Shown: one piece after another, positions 1-8,990 of the stretch | Position numbering within the stretch: the stretch's first letter is position 1 | Layout of the letters: each line of letters starts with the position of its first letter | Source of the DNA: JBFLXR01 sp040757065 | GTDB lineage: Bacteria; Pseudomonadota; Gammaproteobacteria; Burkholderiales; Gallionellaceae | Direction of reading: 5' to 3' | DNA: 64,000 bases | Assembly: GCA_040757065.1 (NCBI GenBank) | Contig: JBFLXR010000001.1 | Span: forward strand, 134,656 to 198,655 | Program-made: the position numbers and the translations under genes | Notes under the pieces: generated by a model | The model's database searches: none | What the model was told of the DNA's origin: nothing | The model's input: the letters and a program-made list of their open reading frames with translations, nothing else

Positions 1-3000
1 CAAGCGCAAGCTGTGTTGCCGTTGCTGCACGACCGTATGACTGAGTCGGTGCTGAGCGATTTTGCGGGCGCACCGGAAAAGATCTTCCGGCACGGTAAGC
101 CACAACCGTTGAAAACGGTCGATATTCTGCGGGGCGGGCGCGATGCGCTGGCGAATGCGAATGTGGTGATGGGCCTGGCGCTGTCCCCGGACGAGATCGA
201 CTATCTGGTAGAAAACTTCAAAAAACTGCGACGTAACCCGACAGATGTCGAGCTGATGATGTTCGCACAAGCGAACTCTGAGCACTGTCGACACAAAATT
301 TTTAACGCCGACTGGGTGATCGACGGCAAGAAGCAAAATATGTCGCTGTTCGGCATGATTCGCAACACCCATAAGGTCAGCCCGGAAGGAACGATTGTCG
401 CTTATTCGGATAACTCTTCCGTAATTGAAGGTGCGGAAGTCGAGCGTTTCTATCCGCGAGCCGACGGAACCTATGCCTTCAGCAAAGAGCTGACGCATAC
501 CCTGATGAAGGTGGAAACCCATAATCACCCCACTGCAATCGCTCCCTTTGCCGGTGCGGCAACCGGTGCAGGGGGCGAAATTCGAGACGAAGGCGCAACC
601 GGCTCTGGCTCCAAGCCGAAAGCGGGTCTGACAGGCTTTACAGTGTCGAATCTGGCGATTCCAGGTTTCGAACAGCCTTGGGAAAAGCCTTATGGCCGCC
701 CGTCTCGCATTGCCTCCGCCTTGCAGATCATGCTGGAAGGTCCGATCGGCGGCGCGGCGTTCAATAACGAATTCGGTCGTCCGAATCTGGCCGGATATTT
801 CCGCACTTACGAACAGTGGGTCAGCGGAGAAATGCGTGGCTACCACAAGCCGATCATGTTGGCGGGCGGTTTAGGCAATATTGCTGCAAATCATACCCAT
901 AAGCACGATTTGCCCGAAGGCGCATTGCTGATTCAACTCGGCGGTCCCGGCATGTTGATCGGCTTGGGCGGCGGGGCAGCATCCAGTATGGATACCGGTG
1001 CCAATGCGGAGAATCTGGACTTCGATTCTGTGCAGCGCGGTAATCCGGAAATGCAGCGCCGGGCGCAGGAAGTGATCGACCGTTGCTGGCAGATGGGCGA
1101 AAACAACCCGATTCTGTCGATTCACGATGTCGGCGCGGGCGGGGTGTCGAATGCTTTGCCGGAATTGGTGCATGGAGGCGGGCGCGGCGGTCGTTTCGAG
1201 TTGCGCGCGATCCCTTCCGAAGAGCGCGGTATGTCGCCGATGCAAATTTGGAGTAACGAAGCGCAAGAGCGCTATGTGCTGGCAATCGCTCCTGATCGTT
1301 TGGCGGAATTCAAAGCTATGTGCGAGCGGGAGCGTTGTCCGTACTCCGTACTCGGCGAGGCAGTCAGCGAAGATCGCCTGACCGTGCATGACGAAGAATT
1401 CGACAATAATCCGGTAGACATGCCGCTGTCGGTGTTGCTCGGGAAGCCGCCGAAGATGACACGTAATGTGCGCCGCGAAAAAGTGCGGCAGACGCGCTTC
1501 AAAACGAAAAAAATCGATCTGCGCGAGGCGATTGAACGTGTCCTGCGTTTGCCTTCGGTGGCCGATAAAACTTTCCTGATCGCCATCGGCGACCGCACTG
1601 TGGGCGGCATGACTGCACGCGACCAGATGGTGGGGCCGTGGCAAGTGCCGGTGGCCGATGTGGCGGTAACAACTCTGGGGTACAACACATACCACGGCGA
1701 AGCATTTGCCATGGGCGAGCGCACGCCGTTGGCATTGATTAGCGGCCCGGCATCCGGACGTATGGCGGTCGGCGAGGCGATCACGAATATTGCAGCGGCG
1801 CGTATCGAAAAAATCGGCGACATCAAACTGTCGGCAAACTGGATGGCGGCCGCCGGACACCATGGCGAAGATGCGGCTTTGTTCGATACCGTACGGGCGG
1901 TAGGCATGGAGCTGTGTCCGGAGCTGGGGGTCAGCATTCCGGTCGGTAAGGACTCGATGTCCATGAAAACCGTTTGGCCGGATGAGGGCGGTAAAAAATC
2001 GGTTACTGCGCCTTTGTCGCTGATTGTCTCCGCTTTCGCACCGTGCAGCGATGTGCGCGCTACTCTGACGCCGCAACTGGTGGCCGATCCCGATACCGCA
2101 ATCGTGTTGATCGATCTTGGAGCAGGCAAGGATAGGCTGGGTGCCTCAGCGCTGGCGCAGGTATACAACGCGGTGGGAACAGAAGCGCCGGATGTGGATG
2201 ATCCTGCGGCATTGAAGGCCTTCTTTAATGTTATTCAGCGGCTGAATTCCGAAGGCGTTTTGCTGGCATACCATGATCGTTCCGACGGCGGTTTGCTGGC
2301 AACTTTGTGTGAAATGGCTTTCGCATCGCATATTGGCTTGGATGTTGCGCTGGATGCGTTGTCGAAAGATGTGATGGCTGCCCTGTTTAATGAAGAATTG
2401 GGTGCCTGCGTGCAAGTGCGTCGCGCGGATCTGGTGGCTGTGATGGAGCAACTGCATCATGCCGGGCTGGAAGCGCATGTGGTGGCGCAGCCGAACACGC
2501 GCGGGATGATCGACATCGTCCGTAAGGGTAAAACGCTGTTCAGCGAAAATGGTGTGACGTTGCATCGTATCTGGTCGGAAACAACCTATCAAATGCAGAA
2601 GCTGCGTGATAATCCGGCCTGCGCTCAGCAAGAGTACGACCGTCTGCTGAATGCAGCCGATCCGGGTCTGCATGTCAGCCTGACCTACGATCTGAATGCA
2701 AGCCCGGTTGCGCCCGCGCTACTGAAGACGCACCCGAAAATTGCTATTCTGCGCGAGCAAGGCGTAAACGGCCATGTCGAAATGGCAGCGGCCTTCGACC
2801 GTGCCGGATTCTCTGCGGCTGACGTGCACATGAGCGATGTGATTTCGGGGCGCGTGAGACTGTCGGACTTCAAAGGGGTGGCGGCCTGTGGCGGCTTTTC
2901 CTACGGCGACGTGCTGGGGGCGGGCGAAGGGTGGGCGAAATCCATCTTGTTTAACCCGCGCGCGCGCGACGAATTCGAAGCCTTCTTCAAACGCCGTGAT

Positions 3001-3498
3001 ACCTTCGCGCTTGGTGTGTGCAACGGTTGTCAGATGATGAGCAACTTGCACGAGATTATTCCGGGGGCGGAGAACTGGGCGCACTTCGCGCGCAACCAGT
3101 CGGAACAATTCGAAGCCCGCTTTGTGATGGTAGAGGTGCAGCCGTCGCCGTCGATCTTCTTCGAGGGCATGGCGGGCAGCCGTATGCCGATCGTGGTGGC
3201 GCACGGCGAAGGTTATGCCGATTTTGGTACCGCGGCGCGTCTGAAAGGCGCACAGCCGTTGGTTGCGCTACGTTATGTGGATAACGGCGGCAAGCCGACC
3301 GAAATGTACCCGTTCAACCCGAACGGTTCGCCACAGGGAATTACCGGCCTGACGACGCCGGACGGACGCTTCAGCATTATGATGCCGCATCCTGAACGGG
3401 TGTTCCGCGCGGTGCAGCATTCGTGGCATCCGTCCGGCTGGCAGGAGAACGGCGCATGGCTGCGCATGTTCCAGAATGCCCGTAAGTGGGTGGGTTGA
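1..3498 (+). CDS. purL: Phosphoribosylformylglycinamidine synthase, 5'-truncated by window edge
   Basis: Cytosolic FGAM synthase, which converts FGAR, glutamine and ATP to FGAM in de novo purine synthesis. The frame is open through base 1, so the true start is upstream. About 1165 residues are present, and large single-chain PurL enzymes run near 1300. The C-terminal glutaminase is complete: a nucleophile Cys in GVCNGCQ (codon at 3019-3021) and a His/Glu pair in MMPHPERVFR (near 3388-3396). The central AIRS-like halves carry KVETHNHPTA and a glycine-rich GGAASSMDTG loop. Nothing suggests a frameshift. It converges on the downstream minus-strand unit, with a shared terminator between them. Identification is secure; only the N-terminus is missing. 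Confidence 0.97.
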   Translation, partial: QAQAVLPLLHDRMTESVLSDFAGAPEKIFRHGKPQPLKTVDILRGGRDALANANVVMGLALSPDEIDYLVENFKKLRRNPTDVELMMFAQANSEHCRHKIFNADWVIDGKKQNMSLFGMIRNTHKVSPEGTIVAYSDNSSVIEGAEVERFYPRADGTYAFSKELTHTLMKVETHNHPTAIAPFAGAATGAGGEIRDEGATGSGSKPKAGLTGFTVSNLAIPGFEQPWEKPYGRPSRIASALQIMLEGPIGGAAFNNEFGRPNLAGYFRTYEQWVSGEMRGYHKPIMLAGGLGNIAANHTHKHDLPEGALLIQLGGPGMLIGLGGGAASSMDTGANAENLDFDSVQRGNPEMQRRAQEVIDRCWQMGENNPILSIHDVGAGGVSNALPELVHGGGRGGRFELRAIPSEERGMSPMQIWSNEAQERYVLAIAPDRLAEFKAMCERERCPYSVLGEAVSEDRLTVHDEEFDNNPVDMPLSVLLGKPPKMTRNVRREKVRQTRFKTKKIDLREAIERVLRLPSVADKTFLIAIGDRTVGGMTARDQMVGPWQVPVADVAVTTLGYNTYHGEAFAMGERTPLALISGPASGRMAVGEAITNIAAARIEKIGDIKLSANWMAAAGHHGEDAALFDTVRAVGMELCPELGVSIPVGKDSMSMKTVWPDEGGKKSVTAPLSLIVSAFAPCSDVRATLTPQLVADPDTAIVLIDLGAGKDRLGASALAQVYNAVGTEAPDVDDPAALKAFFNVIQRLNSEGVLLAYHDRSDGGLLATLCEMAFASHIGLDVALDALSKDVMAALFNEELGACVQVRRADLVAVMEQLHHAGLEAHVVAQPNTRGMIDIVRKGKTLFSENGVTLHRIWSETTYQMQKLRDNPACAQQEYDRLLNAADPGLHVSLTYDLNASPVAPALLKTHPKIAILREQGVNGHVEMAAAFDRAGFSAADVHMSDVISGRVRLSDFKGVAACGGFSYGDVLGAGEGWAKSILFNPRARDEFEAFFKRRDTFALGVCNGCQMMSNLHEIIPGAENWAHFARNQSEQFEARFVMVEVQPSPSIFFEGMAGSRMPIVVAHGEGYADFGTAARLKGAQPLVALRYVDNGGKPTEMYPFNPNGSPQGITGLTTPDGRFSIMMPHPERVFRAVQHSWHPSGWQENGAWLRMFQNARKWVG

Positions 3499-3521
3499 TG
3501 CTAGGTTGATGTGATGCACAT

Positions 3522-3559
3522 AACAAAAAAGCCAAGGTTTGCACCTTGGCTTTTTTGTT
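3522..3559. terminator. Bidirectional intrinsic terminator between purL and the PPIase unit
   Basis: A perfect stem of 17 bp (arms 3522-3538 and 3543-3559) with a 4-nt loop TTGC. The GC core GCCAAGGT/ACCTTGGC is flanked by A6 on the left and T6 on the right. A U-tract therefore follows the stem on either strand. It lies between the convergent purL and PPIase genes and can end both transcripts. Confidence 0.93.
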
Positions 3560-3601
3560 GTCCGAACCGGGGACGCGCAATGCAGCCCCGGTCGGCGGCG
3601 A

Positions 3602-4384
3602 TTATTCCACCTTTGCTTTTGCGCGCAGGTCGGATATTGCCTTCTTCAACGCTTGCTGTTGCAGGCGCTGCGACAGTTGCGGCTTGATTTCCTCGAATGA
3701 AGGCGGTTGCAGGGCGCGGGTGTCGTCCAGCTTGATGATGTGCCAGCCAAACTGAGTTTGTACCGGGCTGCTGATTTGGCCCTTGCTCAGCTTGGTAACG
3801 GCTTCGGCAAATTGGGGGACGAAGTTCGCCGGCACAACCCAGCCCAGATCTCCACCGCGCTGGGCGGAACCCGGATCCTTGGATTTCTCCTTGGCTACCT
3901 TGTCGAATTTACCTTTTTTAACCAGCGCCAGCACGGCTTTGGCTTCGTCTTCACTGCCGACCAGAATATGGAATACATGGTATTCCTTATCGCCGATCTT
4001 GGCTTTCAGGTTTTCATATTCTTGTTTCAGCGTTTCTTCGCTGATCGGATGGCTCTTCATGTAGTTTTGCACATAGGCATCCACCAGCACGTTTTGCTTT
4101 GCCATGTCGAGCTGTTGCTGGGTATCGGGCTGTTTGTCGACGCCTTGTTTGACGGCTTCCTGAGCCAGAATTTCCATTTCAATCAGACGTTCGCGAATTG
4201 CTTTGCGCAGTTCCGGGCTGTCCGGCTGGCCTTGAGCAGTCGCATTTTTGACATGCATTTCCACGCGGGATTGCGGAATCGAGACGCCGTTCACCAGTGC
4301 TGCGGATTTTTCTTCCGCCGAGGCATTGCCGGTCAGGCAGAAGCCCAGCAGCAGGAGAGCGGTGAGTCGGGACAGTTTCAACAT
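3602..4384 (-). CDS. Periplasmic parvulin-type peptidyl-prolyl isomerase
   Basis: A 260-residue exported foldase of the SurA/PrsA-like kind, which catalyses cis-trans isomerisation of prolyl bonds in envelope proteins. A signal peptide covers about residues 1-23, ending NASA. A helical SurA-N-like chaperone region follows (about 30-125). A single PpiC rotamase domain (about 130-225) shows the family pattern HVFHILV, GGDLGW and FGWHIIKL. The start is supported by AAGGATG just upstream. It is the last gene of the minus-strand unit that begins with bcp, separated from bolA by 36 bases. E. coli PpiC itself is a 93-residue cytosolic protein, so that symbol is not used. Confidence 0.9.
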   Translation of the reverse strand: MLKLSRLTALLLLGFCLTGNASAEEKSAALVNGVSIPQSRVEMHVKNATAQGQPDSPELRKAIRERLIEMEILAQEAVKQGVDKQPDTQQQLDMAKQNVLVDAYVQNYMKSHPISEETLKQEYENLKAKIGDKEYHVFHILVGSEDEAKAVLALVKKGKFDKVAKEKSKDPGSAQRGGDLGWVVPANFVPQFAEAVTKLSKGQISSPVQTQFGWHIIKLDDTRALQPPSFEEIKPQLSQRLQQQALKKAISDLRAKAKVE

Positions 4385-4420
4385 GGTTTCATCCTTCTGT
4401 GAATAAAAGGGGTTGGGAGA

Positions 4421-4672
4421 TCAGGGCGTTTCCGCTTTTATGCTCAGCGCATGAATCTCGCGCTGCATCATTTCTCCAAGCGCGCAATATACCATACGAT
4501 GGCGTTGCGCCACGCCTAGACCCGCGAATTGCCGGGATACGATGTGCAGGGAGTAATGGCCGCCGCCTTGGGCGGAAGCATGTCCCGCATGTTGCGCACT
4601 GTCGTCGCCGATTTCCAGATATTGCGGGGCGAGCGATGCCAGTCGGCGGCGCATTTCTTCCAATCGCTTCAT
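4421..4672 (-). CDS. BolA family protein
   Basis: An 83-residue protein of the BolA family, small proteins that pair with monothiol glutaredoxins in Fe-S handling and sometimes bind DNA. The family's core is visible: an N-terminal helix, a His-containing strand segment near GGHYSLHIVS, then HRMVYCALGEMM, where BolA proteins carry the conserved RHRxVY motif, and a terminal helix ending in HALSIKAETP. The start overlaps the stop of yciI by 4 bases, so the two are translationally coupled. Which BolA subtype (BolA, IbaG) it belongs to cannot be decided by eye. Confidence 0.85.
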   Translation of the reverse strand: MKRLEEMRRRLASLAPQYLEIGDDSAQHAGHASAQGGGHYSLHIVSRQFAGLGVAQRHRMVYCALGEMMQREIHALSIKAETP

Positions 4673-4971
4673 GCCGGGAATACTTTTTTGAACGGCTGTA
4701 CGGTGATTTGCTTGTACACACCTGTTTGCATGTAAGGGTCGGCGTCCGCCCAGGCATAGGCGGCTTCCAGCGAAGCGAATTCGGCCACGATCAGGCTGCC
4801 GGCAAATCCGGCCGGACCGGGGTCGATGGCGTCGACAGCCGGGAACGGTCCGGCCAGTAGTAAGCGGCCCTCGTCTTGCAGCGCTTGCAGGCGGGCCAGA
4901 TGCGCCGGGCGGGCGGCAAGTCTATTCTCCAGACTTTCCGGGTGATCTTGTCCGATGATGGCGTAGAGCAT
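4669..4971 (-). CDS. yciI: YciI family protein
   Basis: A 100-residue protein with the ferredoxin-like dimeric alpha/beta barrel of the YciI family. It begins MLYAIIGQD and has the family's RPAHLARL, GRLLLAGPF and DPYMQTGVY segments. The His-Asp pair thought to form the active site in family members is present (His in RPAHL, Asp in ADADPYM). The cellular reaction of YciI is not established. It is placed directly between yciB and the BolA gene with end-to-end contacts, an arrangement common in proteobacteria, which supports the call. Confidence 0.88.
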   Translation of the reverse strand: MLYAIIGQDHPESLENRLAARPAHLARLQALQDEGRLLLAGPFPAVDAIDPGPAGFAGSLIVAEFASLEAAYAWADADPYMQTGVYKQITVQPFKKVFPA

Positions 4972-5513
4972 CAGTTCTGTTCCTTCTTCTCGTCGGTGTA
5001 TTTAGCCAGTGCCATCGCCTGAACGATGATGAAGCCGAAAGTCAGGCCGGTGACGCCGAACAGTTTGAAGTTTACCCAGCTGGCGGTCGGGTAGTTAAAA
5101 GCGACGTAGAGATTGAGCAGGCCGAGCAAGGCGAAGAACAGGCTCCACGATAAGTTGAGCTTGTGCCAGACCGGCAACGGCAGCGCCATTTTTTCTTGCA
5201 ACAGCGCGCGGATCAGATTTTTGCCGAACAGTAAGCGGGAAAACAGCAGAATTGCGGAAAACGTCCAGTACAGAATGGTTGGCTTCCATTTGATAAAGGT
5301 TTCGTCGTGCAGCCACAGCGTCGCACCGCCGAACACGGCGATAATGGAAAAACTGACCCACAGCATGGCGTCCACTTTGCCGTGCTTGAATTTGCTCCAG
5401 ATAATTTGAGCGACAGTTGCGGCAATCGCGGCAGCCGTGGCGGCGTAAATACCCGCAAGTTTGAAAACGACAAAGAACAGAACGACGGGGAACAGATCGA
5501 ATAGGAGTTTCAT
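4971..5513 (-). CDS. yciB: Inner-membrane septation protein A (YciB)
   Basis: A 180-residue polytopic inner-membrane protein with about five hydrophobic spans, matching the YciB/IspZ family in length and sequence. Hallmarks are the N-terminal MKLLFDLFPV, the KPTILYW segment and the C-terminal WVNFKLFG. YciB takes part in envelope and septum integrity and interacts with division and elongation proteins. The stop codon abuts the yciI start. No convincing ribosome binding site is visible ahead of the start, so translation may depend on read-through from msrB 34 bases upstream. Confidence 0.92.
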   Translation of the reverse strand: MKLLFDLFPVVLFFVVFKLAGIYAATAAAIAATVAQIIWSKFKHGKVDAMLWVSFSIIAVFGGATLWLHDETFIKWKPTILYWTFSAILLFSRLLFGKNLIRALLQEKMALPLPVWHKLNLSWSLFFALLGLLNLYVAFNYPTASWVNFKLFGVTGLTFGFIIVQAMALAKYTDEKKEQN

Positions 5514-5547
5514 AAAGTGGGATTATGCGGCGAGGGACGGGGAATGT

Positions 5548-5940
5548 CTATTGCCGGTCGAGTGCAAGTGCCGCTGAGTTGATGCAATATCGCAGGCCGG
5601 TCGGTTCTGGGCCGTCTTCGAATACGTGGCCGAGGTGGGCATCGCACTGTGCGCAACAGACTTCGATGCGGTGCATCCCTCCGCTATTGTCTTCCCGCAA
5701 ACTTACCGATTCATCGTCGTACGGTAACCAGAAGCTCGGCCAGCCGGTTCCGGAATCGAACTTGGTTTCCGAGTCGAACAGGGCATTGCCGCAGCAAACG
5801 CAACGGTAGATACCGGGGTCGTGGCAATCCCAGTATTGTCCGCTGAACGGCGGTTCCGTGCCGCAACGGCGGCAGACGTCGAATTGTTCTGGCGTCAGCT
5901 CATTACGCCAATCGTCATCGGATTTTTCGATCGAACTCAT
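5548..5940 (-). CDS. msrB: Peptide-methionine (R)-S-oxide reductase
   Basis: A 130-residue MsrB that reduces methionine-R-sulfoxide in proteins with thioredoxin. The family motifs are all present: RCGTEPPFSGQYWD, the zinc pair Cys47/Cys50 (YRCVCC), FDSGTGWPSF, the second zinc pair near Cys96/Cys99, HLGHVF, and the catalytic Cys119 in RYCINS. The open frame extends further upstream, but the ATG at 5940 fits the usual N-terminus and overlaps the GST stop as ATGA, so that start is chosen. No signal peptide is seen, so it is cytosolic. Confidence 0.95.
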   Translation of the reverse strand: MSSIEKSDDDWRNELTPEQFDVCRRCGTEPPFSGQYWDCHDPGIYRCVCCGNALFDSETKFDSGTGWPSFWLPYDDESVSLREDNSGGMHRIEVCCAQCDAHLGHVFEDGPEPTGLRYCINSAALALDRQ

Positions 5941-6551
5941 GATTGTGTTTGCAAGGTGGTTTGCACGCTGGAACGGGCGCACATGCGCTCGAACCAGCTT
6001 GCCAGGTTGGGATGCGTTTCGCGCCACTTGCGTTCCGGCTGACGCAGATCCAAATAAATCAGTGCGCTGGTGAGCGCCAAGTCGGCCAGTGTCAGTTGCG
6101 ATCCTTCGCACCAAGTTCGGTTGCCGAGCTGGTCGGCGGCATAAGCAAGGGCGCGGCTTACGGCGGTGTAATGCAGTTGGTGTATGTTCGCGTCTTGTTT
6201 TTCAGCCGGACGGATACTCTCGGTGCGTACGACTACGGCGGAATCCATGATGCCGTCGGCTAAGGCTTCCCAGCGTTTAACACGCATACGGGCAAGCGGG
6301 TCGTCGCGCGGGATTAATGTCGGTGCATTGTTCAGCGTGTCGACATATTCGGCAATCACCGGCGAATCGAAGACGCAGGTTTCATCGTCCAGAATCAGAG
6401 CGGGGATGCGGCCCAGCGGGTTGACGCGGGCGACAAGGCTGCCCGGTTCGCGCGGCGGGTCGATCCAATACTCGTGCGGCAGATGCTTTTCCAGTAAAAC
6501 CAGCCGCACTTTACGCACGTAGGGGCTGGTATCGGTTCCGAGCAGCTTCAT
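5937..6551 (-). CDS. Glutathione S-transferase family protein
   Basis: A 204-residue cytosolic GST-fold protein. The N-terminal thioredoxin-like domain (about 1-78) shows TSPYVRKVR at the glutathione-site helix and NPLGRIPAL with its cis-proline, followed by the DSPVIAEYVD glutathione-gamma-glutamyl contact. An all-helical C-terminal domain follows, with the LTLADLALTSALIY N-capping motif. The substrate is unknown. It is coupled to msrB through an ATGA overlap and sits 10 bases after the PhoH gene, so it belongs to a redox-flavoured operon with msrB and bcp. Confidence 0.9.
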   Translation of the reverse strand: MKLLGTDTSPYVRKVRLVLLEKHLPHEYWIDPPREPGSLVARVNPLGRIPALILDDETCVFDSPVIAEYVDTLNNAPTLIPRDDPLARMRVKRWEALADGIMDSAVVVRTESIRPAEKQDANIHQLHYTAVSRALAYAADQLGNRTWCEGSQLTLADLALTSALIYLDLRQPERKWRETHPNLASWFERMCARSSVQTTLQTQS

Positions 6552-6561
6552 ATGCGGAGCC

Positions 6562-7971
6562 TTACAGCACTTCGGCCGCGTGGTCAGCCAGGCGCGAGCG
6601 TTCGCCGCGCATCAGCGTGACATGACCGCTGTGATCCCACCCCTTGAAGCGGTCTACCACATAAGTCAGACCAGAGCTGCCTTCGGTCAGGTAGGGTGTG
6701 TCGATCTGTGCGATGTTGCCCATGCAAACCACTTTGGTGCCGGGACCGGCGCGGGTGACCAGCGTTTTCATCTGCTTCGGCGTTAGATTTTGCGCTTCGT
6801 CGATAATCAGATACTTACTCAGGAAGGTGCGTCCGCGCATGAAATTGAGCGATTTGACCTTGATCCGGGAGCGAATCAGGTCGTGGGTAGCAGCGCGCCC
6901 CCAATCTCCGCTCTCGCTGTCGGTTTTATTGAGTACATCCAGATTGTCTTCCAGCGCGCCCATCCAAGGTGTCATTTTTTCCTCTTCGGTGCCTGGCAGG
7001 AAGCCGATGTCTTCACCGACCGGTACAGTGACGCGGGTGATGATGATCTCGGAATAGCGCTTGTTTTCCAGCGTTTGCATCAGACCGGCTGCCAGCGTCA
7101 GCAGGGTTTTCCCGGTGCCGGCCTGACCGAGCAGGGTGACGAAATCGATTTCCGGATCCATCAGCAAGTTCATCACGAAGTTCTGTTCGCGGTTGCGTGC
7201 TGTGATGCCCCATACCGCGTTTTTCTGGTGGGTATAGTCGGTCAGCGTGCGCAGGGTGGCAGTGTTGCCGTTTTGTTCGGTGACGATGGCATATAGCGGG
7301 GTGCCGCCGTTCTCGTCGTACACAAACTGATTAATCAGCAGATCGCGGCACAGCGGCCCTTTAATGCTGTAATAGGTGTGGCCATTATGCTGCCACGACT
7401 TCATGTCCTTGCCGTGCTTATCCCAGAAATTGGCTGGCAGCGCCAGCGAGCCGGTGTACAGAAGATCAGTGTCTTCCAGCACCTTGTCGTTGAAATAGTC
7501 TTCCGCTTCCAGACCCAGTGCGCGAGCCTTGATGCGCATGTTGATGTCTTTGCTGACCAGAATGACCGAGCGACCCGGCTGCTGTTTTTGCAGCGAGAGA
7601 ATCACGCCGAGAATGGCGTTGTCGGCCTTGCCGTGCGCCAGCGTAGCAGGCAGTTCTTGCTTGATGAATTCGGTTTGCAGGAACAGACGCCCGGTCGCAT
7701 TTTTATTGCCGAGCGCTTGCAGTGGTACGCCGCTGGAAATGTGCTGGACTTGCTCATTAACCAGTTCGTCCAGCGAGCGGCTGACCTGCCGGGCATTGCG
7801 GGCGACTTCCGACATGCCTTTCTTGTGGTTGTCCAGTTCTTCGAGTACGAACATCGGCAAATATACGTCGTGTTCTTCGAAGCGGAACAAACAGGTCGGG
7901 TCGTGCATCAGCACGTTGGTATCGAGTACGAACAGCTTGGTATTGGCAGCGGGTTTCTTGCGGGGCGGCAT
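6562..7971 (-). CDS. PIN domain - PhoH ATPase fusion protein
   Basis: A 469-residue cytosolic protein joining an N-terminal PIN-type ribonuclease domain (KLFVLDTNVLMHD at the acidic site, then VLEELDNHK) to a C-terminal PhoH P-loop ATPase. Walker A is GQAGTGKT and Walker B is KYLIIDEAQN. This is the PhoH2/YlaK arrangement, proposed to be an ATP-driven RNA-unwinding ribonuclease. The open frame runs 50 codons further upstream, but the ATG at 7971 has an AAGGAG site nine bases ahead and starts exactly before the PIN domain. It follows bcp by 13 bases. Confidence 0.93.
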   Translation of the reverse strand: MPPRKKPAANTKLFVLDTNVLMHDPTCLFRFEEHDVYLPMFVLEELDNHKKGMSEVARNARQVSRSLDELVNEQVQHISSGVPLQALGNKNATGRLFLQTEFIKQELPATLAHGKADNAILGVILSLQKQQPGRSVILVSKDINMRIKARALGLEAEDYFNDKVLEDTDLLYTGSLALPANFWDKHGKDMKSWQHNGHTYYSIKGPLCRDLLINQFVYDENGGTPLYAIVTEQNGNTATLRTLTDYTHQKNAVWGITARNREQNFVMNLLMDPEIDFVTLLGQAGTGKTLLTLAAGLMQTLENKRYSEIIITRVTVPVGEDIGFLPGTEEEKMTPWMGALEDNLDVLNKTDSESGDWGRAATHDLIRSRIKVKSLNFMRGRTFLSKYLIIDEAQNLTPKQMKTLVTRAGPGTKVVCMGNIAQIDTPYLTEGSSGLTYVVDRFKGWDHSGHVTLMRGERSRLADHAAEVL

Positions 7972-7984
7972 GATGCTCCTTCGT

Positions 7985-8443
7985 TCAGGACATGGATTGG
8001 ACGAATTGCAAAACTTCCTGTGCATGGCCGTCGGCTTTGACGCCGCGCCATTCGCGCACGAGTGCGCCGTTCTTATCGATGACAAAAGTGCTGCGCTCGA
8101 TGCCGCGCACCTGTTTGCCATACATATTCTTCAGTTTGATAACGCCGAACTGATTGCATACCGTTTCTTCGGCATCGGAGAGCAAGGCGAACGGCAGGGA
8201 GAACTTGGTCTTGAAATTTTCGTGCGATTTGATGCTGTCGCGCGAGATGCCGGCCACTTCACAGCCGGCTTGGCAAAAGGCGTCATACAGATCGCGGAAT
8301 TGCTGGCTCTCGGTGGTGCAGCCGGGCGTGTTGTCCTTGGGGTAGAAATAGATAACCAAGGTTTTGCCGCGCAAGGCGGATAAGGTGAAGTTCTCACCGC
8401 CGGTGGCGGGCAAGGTAAAATCCGGAACAGCATGGGACGACAT
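7985..8443 (-). CDS. bcp: Thioredoxin-dependent peroxiredoxin of the Bcp/PrxQ type
   Basis: A 152-residue cytosolic thiol peroxidase that removes hydrogen and organic peroxides. The peroxidatic Cys42 lies in YPKDNTPGCTTES. The resolving Cys found five residues later in E. coli Bcp is replaced by Gln here; other cysteines are at about 57 and 61. The enzyme may therefore belong to the PrxQ subgroup without the local resolving residue. It is the first gene of the minus-strand unit running down to the PPIase, with a 130-base divergent gap towards the hemerythrin gene. Confidence 0.93.
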   Translation of the reverse strand: MSSHAVPDFTLPATGGENFTLSALRGKTLVIYFYPKDNTPGCTTESQQFRDLYDAFCQAGCEVAGISRDSIKSHENFKTKFSLPFALLSDAEETVCNQFGVIKLKNMYGKQVRGIERSTFVIDKNGALVREWRGVKADGHAQEVLQFVQSMS

Positions 8444-8573
8444 GTGAACATTCTCCTCTGAGTGTTGCCATTGTTGTCAAAATCGACGGGCATGGCAAGT
8501 GCGATCTCGCCAAGTGCGTGCCCTTGTGTTAGGGTTGCTGCCCATCACCCTGTTTCAATGAAAGAAAACCGAT

Positions 8574-8987
8574 ATGCCGTTTGATCGATCCGTTATCCCT
8601 CTTGTTGCGCTGGAATTTATGAATCGCGATCACCAGTCGTTTATGCAAAGCGTGGACGAACTTGGGGCGTTGTTGCAGAAGTCGACGCCTGATCATGACG
8701 CGATTACCCGGAAGCTTGCGGCGATTCTAGAGCATACCCGTACCCATTTTGCGGCTGAAGAGGCCGAAATGGCTGCTACAGGTTTCCCGCCGATGCCGGT
8801 GCATCAGAGCGAGCACGTGCGGGTGTTGTCGGAAATGGAACGGCAAGCGGCAGACTGGCAGGTGGGGCAGGATGTGCCGATGTTGCTGCGCTATGTGCGG
8901 GAAACAATCCCCGCATGGCTGGCGCAACACACGCAAACGATGGATTTCGTTACGGCGAATTGGGTAGCTGCGCGTAAAGGGAGTTAA
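8574..8987 (+). CDS. Bacteriohemerythrin-like protein
   Basis: A 137-residue four-helix hemerythrin-fold protein that would bind a di-iron centre and O2. Candidate ligands are His20 (RDHQSF), the HTRTHFAAEEAEM helix, HQSEH and the C-terminal HTQTMDF. The spacing matches the HxxxE and HxxxxD pattern of the family. There is no signal peptide. A weak AAAGAAAA site precedes the ATG. It is transcribed away from bcp, and tadA begins three bases after its stop. A role in oxygen storage or sensing is plausible for a microaerophile but is inference. Confidence 0.88.
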   Translation: MPFDRSVIPLVALEFMNRDHQSFMQSVDELGALLQKSTPDHDAITRKLAAILEHTRTHFAAEEAEMAATGFPPMPVHQSEHVRVLSEMERQAADWQVGQDVPMLLRYVRETIPAWLAQHTQTMDFVTANWVAARKGS

Positions 8988-8990
8988 GGG

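Noticed and set aside
871..2076. Long minus-strand open frame (401 codons) inside purL
   Set aside because: It is antisense to highly conserved PurL sequence, has low-complexity His/Arg composition, and shows no family motif.
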